The notes beneath the pieces were generated by a model that worked only from the letters and a program-made list of their open reading frames with translations, made no database searches and was not told the DNA's origin. 64,000 nt of DNA, taken from Muricea muricata. Lineage: Eukaryota; Cnidaria; Anthozoa; Malacalcyonacea; Plexauridae. The DNA lies in NCBI GenBank assembly GCA_963855995.1, contig OY979722.1, positions 6,873,501-6,937,500 on the forward strand, read 5' to 3'. Each line of letters begins with the position of its first letter. Within the stretch, counting starts at the first letter, position 1. The position numbers were made by a program, and so were the translations under genes. Positions 1 through 10,000 of this stretch are shown here, in pieces.

Positions 1-184
1 GAGAGAAATAAAAGCTTCGCGTTTTTTCATGCATTCAATCCGGTTGCCAATCGAAAGTTTATTTGCGATGTGGTTTAGTTCGTTGTTTATTTCCGAAATG
101 TTTTCCTCAGATCCGTGTTTATATGTTTTTGTGATGTTGTCGTGCAAGAGCTTGTTGTATGTGTCGAGCGAGGTATGGAACACA
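1..184 (-). pseudogene. Penelope-like element 1: reverse transcriptase fragment
   Basis: Read on the minus strand, one frame is open across the whole stretch and encodes a piece with the character of the N-terminal part of a Penelope-like reverse transcriptase (DTYNKLLHDNITKTY, then IANKLSIGNRIECMKKREAF leading to the left edge). In the family this part precedes the conserved KDHK region, which would lie outside the window. The frame stops matching at about 184, where the DNA switches to a plus-strand fragment of the same kind of element (the GIY-YIG part from about 190). The two pieces are therefore head to head. This is a fragment and not a working gene. Family assignment is from pattern recognition only. 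Confidence 0.6.
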
Positions 185-769
185 GTTAAGGTCAGTTACA
201 GCTGCATGAACAACGTTAAGTCAATTATCACAAGTCACAACACACGCATAATTAGGAAAAGCCAACCACAAGACATTAGCGCAGAGAACTGTAACTGTAG
301 GAACAAGCACACATGCCCATTGCAGAACAAGTGCATGAGTAAGGACATTGTATACAAAGCAACAATTTTGACAGGCAACACACAGGACACAAAGCACTAC
401 ATTGGCATGACCTCAAACACATTCAAAGAGCGATACAGGAATCATATCAAATCTTTCACACACAAAAAATATTCGAACGAGACGGAACTTTCGAAACACG
501 TTTGGCACTTAAAGCAAAAGAAAACAGATTTCACCATAAAATGGTCCATAATAAAAAAGTCTATTTCTTACACGGGAGGATCCAAAAGATGTAATTTATG
601 TTTGGAGGAAAAAATCAGTATTTTGAAAGAAAAAAACAATTGCTTGCTTAACAAAAGATCGGAAATAGTTTCGGCCTGCCAACACAAAAGCAGATTTCAG
701 GTAAACAACCTAAACAAAGAAAGGAATGCATGCTATTCAACCACCCACGCGCCCACGTTTCCGCCTTGA
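185..769 (+). pseudogene. Penelope-like element 1: linker and GIY-YIG endonuclease fragment
   Basis: The frame open from 29 to 769 becomes element-like at about 190 (VSYSCMNN). It then shows the CNC...CPL...C cysteine cluster that precedes the endonuclease in Penelope-like elements, the motif HYIGMTSNTFKERYRNH of a GIY-YIG nuclease, ELSKHVW, and RCNLCLEEK near the C terminus. In this family the endonuclease nicks target DNA to prime reverse transcription. The first 50 or so codons of the open frame are only the antisense of the neighbouring reverse-transcriptase fragment, so the ATG at 29 is not a real start. The stop at 767-769 is a plausible natural end, because the hammerhead motif of the element's 3' region follows 36 bp later. 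Confidence 0.8.
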
Positions 770-804
770 GCATAAAAGAAGCCCGCACATTTTCGAAATT
801 TGTC

Positions 805-848
805 TACCACCTGAAGATTCCCTTTGGATGAAACAGACTGTAGTGGTA
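805..848 (+). ncRNA. Hammerhead ribozyme A (Penelope-associated, type I)
   Basis: The core CTGAAGA (811-817), GAAA (830-833) and TA before the scissile position (841-842) are all present. Stem I is six perfect pairs, TACCAC (805-810) with GTGGTA (843-848). Stem II is three pairs (819-821 with 826-828) closed by a T.T mismatch next to the core. Stem III is three pairs with a 3-nt loop (833-841). The predicted cut is after A842. Hammerhead motifs are known from the terminal regions of Penelope-like elements. Activity has not been shown; the fold is inferred by eye. Confidence 0.75.
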
Positions 849-936
849 AGTTTTTGAGGTATTTTGCACAATTATACATTTCGCTCTGTCTATATGTCAT
901 TGAGCACTCTTTTGTATTTCGCTAACCAAAACTAGC

Positions 937-938
937 AC

Positions 939-977
<39 letters not shown>

Positions 978-992
978 CATATACGTATACAT

Positions 993-1060
<68 letters not shown>

Positions 1061-1062
1061 AA
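937..1062. repeat. Interrupted (TA)n microsatellite
   Basis: Alternating TA with a few CGTA and TTA interruptions between two Penelope-like remnants. No coding content. Confidence 0.95.
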
Positions 1063-1161
1063 ACTTTATCAATTTTGATTGAACATCATATAATTTCAAA
1101 AGTGCTCAATACATTATGGTAGAGCAAAATTTATTAACAATTTACAAAAATAAAGTTTCAA

Positions 1162-1213
1162 TTAGTTGTTACTCAGAGTTTCATGCCATTACAGGCAATC
1201 ATCAGACAACTAA
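1162..1213 (-). ncRNA. Hammerhead ribozyme B (Penelope-associated, type I)
   Basis: On the minus strand, stem I is eight perfect pairs (TTAGTTGT with ACAACTAA; 1206-1213 with 1162-1169). The core is CTGATGA (1199-1205) and GAAA (1179-1182). Stem II is TGCC with GGCA around a six-base loop, again with a T.T mismatch beside the core. Stem III is three pairs with a 3-nt loop, followed by A at the cleavage position (1170). It lies just downstream of the GIY-YIG reading frame of element 2, the same position as motif A. Confidence 0.78.
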
Positions 1214-1247
1214 AGAATTGTTGACCGTTGCTTATTGTTTGCTCACG

Positions 1248-1697
1248 TCACGTAGGTTTCTTGCGTGCGCTGGTAGAATTCGCGCGGTTAAATTTTCCCG
1301 CGAGAAACCTTCTTTGGTGGATGCAACGCGAGAAAAGTTCACTTCTTTTGTTCAGGATTAACCCTTTTTCTGCCTTCAAGATGTATAGCTTCTCATTGCT
1401 ACACAAGCTACATTGTTTCCCTCCTGGCTTGTATGACGGCACTTGCTTTACAATGTCCCATTTGATGTTATATTCCTTGTTCTTCTCCTTTAAAGACCAC
1501 ACGTACTTTGATAGTTCCGTATTAGTTGCATACAAGGGGTTGGCGATGGATTTCTTGTGATTTCGAAACCGCTCCTTGAATGTCGTGGACGTGCTGCCGA
1601 TGTAAACTTTCGTGTCGTTGCTGTTTTCTTCGGTGACACTTGCCTTGTAAACGATGCTTTTTATAAGGCATCTATTTTCAAGGGGGCAAAGGTTGGA
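1248..1697 (-). pseudogene. Penelope-like element 2: GIY-YIG endonuclease fragment
   Basis: The minus-strand frame encodes CPLENRCLIKSIVYKASV, then VYIGSTSTTFKERFRNH (GIY-YIG), TELSKYVW and QCSLCSNEK. It is clearly related to, but different in sequence from, elements 1 and 3. The 5' side is cut off at about 1697, where the 3' terminus of element 3 begins; the apparent N-terminal residues upstream of that point come from the hammerhead region of element 3 and are not real. Everything 5' of the cysteine cluster, including the reverse transcriptase, is missing. Confidence 0.8.
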
Positions 1698-1855
1698 ATT
1701 TATTTCATAGACCTGCTGTGCTACTCCGAGTTTCACGCTATAAAGCGATCGTCAGGCAACTGACAGATCTGGTGAAGCTACTCTCTATTTACAGTTTGAT
1801 ACTAGGTATCGCGTTTCATGTCTACACTTGGTAAATAGTTCGGTTCGTTTGTTCA
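1698..1855. repeat. Left arm of Penelope element 3 inverted repeat
   Basis: About 155 bp that recurs, inverted and nearly identical, at 2902-3054. It covers the last codons of the element-3 reading frame, its stop codon and the hammerhead region. This matches the terminal pseudo-LTR habit of Penelope-like elements, in which a copy of the 3' part sits at the other end, sometimes inverted. Confidence 0.9.
1709..1770 (-). ncRNA. Hammerhead ribozyme C, left copy
   Basis: Minus-strand copy of the fold described at 2981-3042, identical in sequence. It is located immediately 3' of the element-3 reading frame. Confidence 0.75.
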
Positions 1856-2895
1856 GTAAGGCATTATCTTTGTTCTTCATGATGGTCAGTTTTTCCTCAA
1901 GGCATAAGTTACATCTTCTGGAACCAGCTTTGTAGGCAGGAACCTTCTTAAGTAACGACCATTTGATAGTGAATGGCTTTTTCGCTGCCTTCAGTTCCCA
2001 TACATGCTTTGATAGCTCCGTTTCCTTTGAGTACTTCTTGTTAGCGAGTGATTTGGCGTGGTTTCTAAATCTTGTTTTGAAGTCATCGGCGGTGACTCCA
2101 ATGTACTTTACGGGCTTCTTATCTGCTGTAACTTCGGCTTGATATACCACGCTTTTTGTGAGGCATTTACCTTCGGCCGGGCATTTGTTGGGTTGTCTGC
2201 AGTTGCACTGTCGCGTGTTCTCTGTGTTGCTTACGTTCGTTTGTCTCGAGTGTTTATTTAGTATTTTCCTGTTGTGTCTGTTTATGAACGAGCTCATGTT
2301 GTCTAGGCAACTGTAACTAATTCGCACGTTGTGTCGGTTAAAGATTTTGTGTAGTTTGTTAGAAGGGGGGAAGTGTTGGTCAATCAGTTGGAGGAATCGT
2401 TGTCCTATATTTGTTTTCACGTTCTTGCTGTAATGGGGATTGTACCATATAGTGCTGCGTTGTCTGTTTCGTCTTTGCGTCTTGTTGCTGTCGCTGTTTT
2501 CGTTGCTTGTAAATTGCTCGTAGGTTAGAGTTTCGTCGAAGTTGCTTTGTCTTAAAGCGTCATTGTACAGTTGGGATGAGGCGTCAAATGTTTGTTTGTT
2601 GCATGAGAGTTTGTTGGTACGTTTGTTGATGGATGAGGGTAGCTGCTTTACGATAGCAGATGGGTGGTTTGAAAGACCGTTGATGTACAAGGGTTCGTCA
2701 TTAGGTTTTCTGTACGGTTTGTATGTGCCGTCCGTCAAGTCAAGCGTTATGTATAAGAAGTTTACTCGCCTCAGGTTTGCCGTAGCTGTGATTTTCAGCC
2801 CGAATTTGCTGAAGGTTTCGATCAGCTGTTTTCTGGCCTTGTCTGCTAGTCTGCCTGATGTTGTTTTAATTGGAGCTAAGCCGTCATCACGGTAC
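1785..2895 (-). pseudogene. Penelope-like element 3: reverse transcriptase C-terminus, linker and GIY-YIG endonuclease
   Basis: One minus-strand frame runs from the end of the reverse transcriptase to the natural stop. In order: YRDDGL (the catalytic Asp pair of this family, near 2890), the block NFLYITLDL, the linker with LYINGLSNHPSAIVKQLP and NPHYSKNVKTNIGQRFL, the CNC...C...C cluster, VKYIGVTADDFKTRFRNH (GIY-YIG), ELSKHVW, RCNLCLEEK and a short tail. About 370 codons are open without a break, so this is the best preserved of the three remnants. It is truncated on its 5' side at about 2900, inside the reverse-transcriptase palm, where it joins head to head with an inverted copy of its own 3' end. 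No methionine start belongs to it. Confidence 0.88.
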
Positions 2896-2901
2896 AGGCC
2901 A

Positions 2902-3054
2902 AACGAACCGAACTATTTACCAAGTGTAGACATGAAACGCGATACCTAGTATCAAACTGTAAATAGAGAGTAGCTTCACCAGATCTGTCAGTTGCCTGAC
3001 GATCGCTTTATAGCGTGAAACTCGGAGTAGCACAGCAGGTCTATGAAATAAATA
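2902..3054. repeat. Right arm of Penelope element 3 inverted repeat
   Basis: Inverted partner of 1698-1855. On the plus strand it encodes the last codons of the element-3 frame (ending RYLVSNCK and stop) followed by the hammerhead region. It ends at an ATTTATTT-like boundary shared with the left arm. Confidence 0.9.
2981..3042 (+). ncRNA. Hammerhead ribozyme C, right copy
   Basis: Core CTGACGA (2995-3001) and GAAA. Stem II is CGC with GCG around a six-base loop, with the same T.T mismatch. Stem III is three pairs with loop CGG. Stem I is split: TGC with GCA next to the core, an internal loop (six and four bases), then AGATCT with AGGTCT. An internal loop in stem I is the usual place for the tertiary contact that speeds natural type I hammerheads. 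Confidence 0.75.
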
Positions 3055-3138
3055 AATATATTCGCTCTACCAGTAATGGTATTGAGCGCTCTAAAATCAT
3101 TGACAAGTCTCGTAACCAATCTGGTACAGTTAATTCTT

Positions 3139-3308
<170 letters not shown>

Positions 3309-3315
3309 GAGTATA

Positions 3316-3955
3316 TTATATAGGATATTAAGTATGCCGTGATCTGATTGGCTCGCTACTAGTAGGATATTGTCATATTAGCTCATATCCTACTAGTAGA
3401 GAAAACAAGATGGCGGCCGAAACTTTTTCGATCGCAAAAAATCTTGTTTTGAGCATGGTAGCAGCCTTTCTTGGCCATATGTACAACACATAAACTTAGA
3501 TAAAGTTTTTGAAGGTTAACACTTGATTTAAATGTCACCTAATTAAGTATAAAATACAGTTTTTTCGAATTAACTGAATAAGTCTCCCGAAAGCTGGAAA
3601 AATATAATTGTTTTGAATTGCTATAATAACAAAAACTGCTTAATTTTGAGATCACAAATGTTTTGTTTCGCCCAAAACATTTATACTTTTTAAGAATTTG
3701 AAACCCTTGGCAAAATTTGTTTTAAACATAACAAACATTTAAATAACGATAAGTAGTGTTTTATGGGGCATTAGCTGAAGTTGTTTACATTGCTAAACTG
3801 ACTAATAAGTATGACTGCACTGAGATGTTATTTTGGTAGCAGTTGTTGTCTATATAATAAAACAGTTATTCTACTCACTCTCGTCGTATATGAGCGATAG
3901 CCCGCGGCTATCAGCTCATATACGACTCGAGTTCGTAGAATAACTGTTAAATATA
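3316..3955 (+). mobile_element. Interspersed non-autonomous element, copy 1 (GATGGCGGCCG family)
   Basis: Shares a long alignable stretch with 14031-14605 and, inverted, with 54588-55140. Landmarks in order are CTGATTGGCTCG, an inverted pair around CTACTAGTAG, AAGATGGCGGCCGAAA, a run near GCAGCCTTTCTTGG, and GGTAGCAGTTGTTGTCTATAT. It finishes in a palindrome that starts and ends with AACAGTTATTCTAC (3861-3950). No open frame of note. Probably a non-autonomous DNA transposon; the superfamily is not determined. Confidence 0.7.
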
Positions 3956-4030
3956 TATTACACGGTGACGCGAAGATATGAATATCATTTTCGAGTGCTG
4001 AAAACAACACGAGAAACTAATATTCATACA
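3956..4030 (+). repeat. Single terminal fragment of a TATTACACGGTGACGC inverted-repeat family
   Basis: The end sequence here (TATTACACGG, then GAAGATATGAATAT, then TTTTCGAGTG) matches, inverted, the right end of the element at 6303-6900. Only one end is present. Confidence 0.5.
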
Positions 4031-4083
4031 TATTTATATAATTAGGACAATAATGACTAGAATTATTATATTTTTAATCCCAC

Positions 4084-7000
4084 CTTTACAGTCTTATCAA
4101 GACTACATGTTAATAACATGTTTCCATCAATTGGTGACCAATCCAGGCCATTGATCTTGGAAAGATGTGCTGAAATATACTTAACGGGCGTGTCACCTTT
4201 CTAAAAATCAAAAAAGTGTGTGGAATTATTACGGTATATTATAATTCATGTACAAAGTTTGGTTGATGAAAGTCACTCTAAGGCTTTGCGATCATTATTA
4301 ACTGGCGCTGACGTTTTCAAATAGTTCAATTAAAACGACGTTAGTCTTTACGTTTGAAATTTGAGCAAAACTTGATATTAAGATGCTGCTAGCTGGCCTG
4401 CTCTCTGTCTCCTTTTAGCTAGCTCAAATACACGGTTACACACATGGCAGCATGCATCATGGGAATGCAATTGAGTGTTTTCTTTACCACATGTAATAAA
4501 ACAATGAACCAAATACTACAGCATACATTGAAGTATTGAAAACCACTCCGGCAATACTTTGAAATCATACGAAATTCCGCTTAGATTTTCCCATGGTATT
4601 TGGGCATCATTTTCATCACAAGCTTAATAATGTCCACGCCTCTGCACGTGATCTGCTTAATATATAGCGTAACTCTCAGTTGATGTAAACAGGCTTACTC
4701 TCAAATCCCAAATTCGCAGATCACCGTCATGCGTAGTTGCCAGCAGATTACTGTTGAGTGAGTTCCATTTAAGATGACTTGCTCCCGCTAATAAAATACA
4801 AAGCCAAGAACTATAATATTTCGAATATTAAACTCCTAGTTTAGATAGGGCAAAAATGGTCCTTACGTAATCGTTATATGCAATCGTTTTCGTGAGGGGG
4901 AGCATGAAACAATAAACACGTTACCGAAAAAAATTAAGACCTGACACAAAACAGCTGACACAAAATCCAAAATACGAGACAGAGAATGCATCATGGGTTG
5001 TCTTCGTGACTTCCGGTTAACGTTATCTGGCTTATGACGCGCCAAATTTTGAAAAAATACTATAGTAGTGTCCCTGCCATTAACCCTGGTGTTATTATTA
5101 AAATGTATATTGCATCTCGTATTTCAGATTTTATACTTTTCAGACTCCAAAAGGACAACCATTTTTGAATTAGCTGAATACTTACAACTTTATACGAAAA
5201 ATATACTTACAAACAGTTGAAAGAGGTCTTGGTTTCTTACAATCCCTAAAACAACGAAAACCACATTACAGTTTTGAACATCACATGCAGATAAAATATG
5301 TATATATAGAATGCTAAAAATACCGTTGGCAAAGTCCTCAATTTTTATAATTAACAATTAGATTACGAGCTCGAGATTTCTATGCGGTGATAGTTGATGA
5401 GGGCGAAGCCCGAATCAGAGGTCAAACATGGAATATTTAACAAAAATTTGATTTTTAAGCAATTTTTTTAAAAGAAATCTCTATAGGAAGATGATTGTTT
5501 CGCTACTCGCTATCTATCGAGGTATAGATAGCGAGTAGAGACCAATCAAATTACAGCATTTGGAATAGTATACTAGTATGATTCTACTAATATTTAATAT
5601 ATAGCTAGTAATAACATTTAGTATAATTTCTTAAGTAAATAATGATTTTCAAGCATTTTGATTGGTTGCCTGACTAGTAAATATGAGGCATTACTTACTA
5701 GTTTCAAATTGATGTTTTTGCTAAAATTTAAACTTTTGTCAAAATTAACAAATAGAGAAAAATATCATTAATACAAAGTCAAAGAATATAAACAAACTTT
5801 TATGTTAAACTATCTTACGGTAATAGATCGTCTACAAATAAATTATTAAATACTTTTTTCACTATTTAAAAATTACAAATAAACGTTAGTTTTTACTTAG
5901 GAATTTTCCGAATTAAACGGTATTCATAAAAGAAGTGCATTTTATACTTGTTTTACTCAAGAAATTATACTAAAACAATTATTCGCCTCAGCCTCGTCGA
6001 CTTCGGCTCGGTTAATATTCACCAACAATCACTTCGCCTTCGGCGAATAATTGTTAATTGTTATTTATTTATTACCAATATTCAATACATAATAATATTT
6101 AACATTATATATGTTGTTATGGGTATTTTACCGTTAACAAAAACACTCGTAGCTATTTTCCATGTTTTCAGCAGTGAAGATATGAAAAAATATGTAATGC
6201 GTGAAAGACGAGTGTGTTTTCCCGCGGGATCACCACAACTTAATTTGGCGCCTTTTTAGTTTTTGTTGGCTTATTCCGACTTCTGATCATATAATAAAAA
6301 TAACATTATATATACGCTAGCTTGAAGATATGAATACTATTTTTCGTGTTAAATACAATATTCTGGTCTGGGGCAAATGTTTAGAACTTTTATGCTTCGC
6401 TGTGATTGGTCAATTTTACGAATTCTGAAATCGACAAAGAAACATGAACGACAAAGTGAACGTGTAACACTTGTGTCTATTTATAACAATATTTTTCGAC
6501 TCTACCACAATTAATACATGGTTTATTAAGCTTATCAGGCGAAAAGATCTTCAAAGTTACACCCATATCGATTTAAGCGAAATACGTACGTTATTTAATG
6601 CATAAAATGTCGATATTGAAGCAGCAATTTGTAATTCTTCGTGGCGACACTGACATCAGTTGGCAACATGAAGTTGTGTATTACACTACTTTTTTCATCT
6701 TAGACGTCGTTTTTATGTCTGAATTTCGATCCTATCCGGTGGATACCTTTTTGAAGACTGTTAACTATATGGACTACAGTGGCTGGAGTTGAACAAAATA
6801 GGTACAAAACGAACAATGGGTGTATTAAACATTTGCCACAGTCCGGAATATTTCATCACTCGAAAATAATATTCATATCTTTGCGTCACCATGTAATATC
6901 TCTATTTAGTGTAATTTCTTTAGTAAATAATGGTTTTCAAGCATTTTGATTGGTTGACTGACTAGTAAATCTGAGGCATTATTTACTAGTTGGCATTTTT

Positions 7001-10000
7001 TTAAAATGGCCGCCAATGAGAGTCATTTTGATGTATTATACTGTTGCCAAGATTAGCAAATGGAGAAAAATTGCATTAATATAAACTCAAAGAATACAAA
7101 CAAACTTTGATGTTAAACTATCTTAAGGTGATAGATCGTCTGCAAATACCTCATTAAATACTTTTTCACTATTTAAAAATTACAAGCAAACTTTAGTTTT
7201 TACTTAGGAATTTTCACAAGTAAACTGTATTCATAAAAAACGACAGTGCATTTTATACAAGTAAATTTTACTAAAGAAATTATACTAAAACAATTATTCG
7301 CCTCAGGCTCAGTGATTGTGGTAAATATTCACCTCCACTTCGTCTCGGTGAATATGTTAGAGTTAAATACCGAGAAGTAGGGATGTATGTCATATACAAC
7401 CCCCGAGGACGCACTGCGTCCGAGGGCTGTATATGACATGCATCCCGACTTTCGAGGTATTTAACTGACTTAATTTATTTTTGAAGAGGTTTTCTAACAG
7501 AGTCTTTTGACTTTAAACAATTTAAGTCGAGATTCGTCGAGATTTTTCCACAGCTTTGATCTAATTATTTATTCAAGGTAAATAACCTGTATACAACCCG
7601 CGGTACATCAAAGAAAACCACCTCAAAAATAAATTAATCAACAATAATTAGAATTATACAAGCGCCGCCAAGCGGTGCGCTTGTATAATTCCGATTATAC
7701 GAGCACTTGAAGGGAAAATGTATGGAATACAAGTGGTATGACGTTTCCCAAAGGGTGAATGAGCCACATTATGCAACGCATAGGAGACTAGAAACTATAA
7801 GAAAGCGCGGGAATAGCCCCTGCTGCGAGCCCCATATGCTGGAGCCCCCCCGCGTGAATTCCCGACTTATTTAAAGCACTGTGAAGACCAGAAGACATGC
7901 CACGCGCAATTCAAAGATACTGGCCACCACAATCAATAGATATTAGAAACCTAAAGAAAACGTCGGGAGGGACGAGCGTAAGCACGCAGGGCGGGACCAT
8001 ACATTTCTCCCTTAACTAACTTCAGAGATGGAAAAAGAGGGTGCATCGCTCCTGGACTGGACACGTCTTGCAGTAGTTTGGGGTTGTTCCCCAGATATAC
8101 CGGGTAATGCACAATAAGTTCTATCAGTAGAGGCCACCAAGGTTGTGTGGCCCATAGTGGTGCCACTAGCACCAGAGTCGCGTGTTCCTTCTTGGCCTTC
8201 TGAAGAACTGACGGAATTAAGTTGAACGGAGGGAAGGCATATGCCTTCAGATTCGACCAATCCATCGTAAAGGCGTCGTTGTGCACGGCGCTCGGATCCG
8301 GTCTCCAGCTGACATACCGTTTTAGTTGGTGTGTGAGGCGGGAGGCAAAGAGATCTATCGTGCAATCCCTTATAAGGGGTGCTATGATTTTCGGTGGTAT
8401 CCTCCAATCGTTCAGATCCCGTTTCACCCGGGACTCGGTATCCGCTTCCACATTGGTTTTGCCTGGGATATGCTGTGCCAGAAGAAATAGGTGTCTCTTC
8501 TCGCACCAATCCCAAATCGCTATTGCTAGATGGAGAAGTTGCGGGCAGTGAGTGCCCCCCAAGTTGTTTAGGTACGAGACTGCTGTGGTATTGTCAAGTT
8601 TCAGACAAATGACTTTGTTGGTTTGGGTCGGGAGAAAGGACTTTAGGGCAAAGAATGCTGCCCGGAGTTCTAATACATTTATGTGGTCTTGAGACTCTTT
8701 CTCGCTCTAAAGACCTCCTGTCCGTATGGAACCCCAAGATGCCCACACCCCTGTTTGGAAGCATCCGAGGAGATGGTTAAGTCTGCTATTGGTGGAATAA
8801 TTGGACTCCCTTGCGGAGTTTGTAGGGTCGTTACCCACCATGATAGGTCTGATTTGGCCGATGGTGTCAAATCCACCGGAGCGTTGTAATTCGCCCATCT
8901 CTGAAGAGCGTTTATCTGAAGAGTTTGTAGTTGACGGTAGTGAAGTGGGGCAGACCATACGGCTGGACGACATGCCTCGAGAAGTTCTAGGACCCGAGAC
9001 AAATGGCGAATAGTTGGCCTGTTTGTGTTTAGGAGGAGGCGACATTCTTTTTGAATCTGTACAGCTTTCTGTTGGGGTAATATGAATTGCATTGACGCCG
9101 AATCCACCAGCATTCCCAAGAACACAATTTATTGGGATGGAGTTAGATTCGACTTCTCGTAATTTATTAGAAAACGGAGGGATTCGAGCAAGCTGATGGC
9201 TAGTGTTTTGTGGCGATTCAACGTCTCGATTGAAGAAGCTAAAATTAAAATGTCGTCGAGATAAATGATCAGACGAACCCCTTGACTCCTCAGTGAGGCT
9301 ACAACCGGCTTCATGATTTTTGTAAACAGCCTGGGGGCCACATTTAGGCCGAATGGCATTGCTGTAAATTCGTAAGTTTTGTCCCCCAACAGAAAACGAA
9401 GAAATTTTCGGGAGTCGGGATGCATGGGGACCGTCAGGTAGGCGTCTGTGAGGTCGAAATTTATCATATAGTCCCCCTTGTTGAGGAGAGACTTCAATGT
9501 TACTAAATTTTCCATTTTGAAGTGCCCGGTTTCGATAAACTGGTTTAACGCACTCAAATCTAACACCGGCCTCTGGCCGCCGCCTTTTTTCGGAACAAGA
9601 AACAATCTGTGGTAAAAACTGCCGTGGCTGATATTGCCCCCTTTTTTAGTAGTGATACAATTTCGTTTTTGATTATTGAGTTTTGATCTGATACCCGAGG
9701 TACAACTGACTGAACAGGCGTGCAACGAAAACAAATTTTTAAACCTTGAACTGCATTTAAAATAAACTGATCCCGAGTGATATTTAGCCAATTTGCATGA
9801 AAAAAACGGAGGCGACCGGTCAATGGGAGTTGCTGTTGAAGCGTTGGTTTTGGCGAAAGGGTTGTTGCTGAAAGGGCTGCTGTTGAAAGGGCCTCTTTTT
9901 TGCTTGAGCGAATTTTTGGTGCCCGAACGAGTGCGGGCGAAACTTGTCGTTTTTTGACTGATATTTACCAAACTGAAATCGATTGTTTGAGTAGGAATGG

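Noticed and set aside
1116..1763. Plus-strand frames at 1116-1361, 1228-1560 and 1557-1763
   Set aside because: Antisense shadows of the Penelope element 2 endonuclease and of its hammerhead region.
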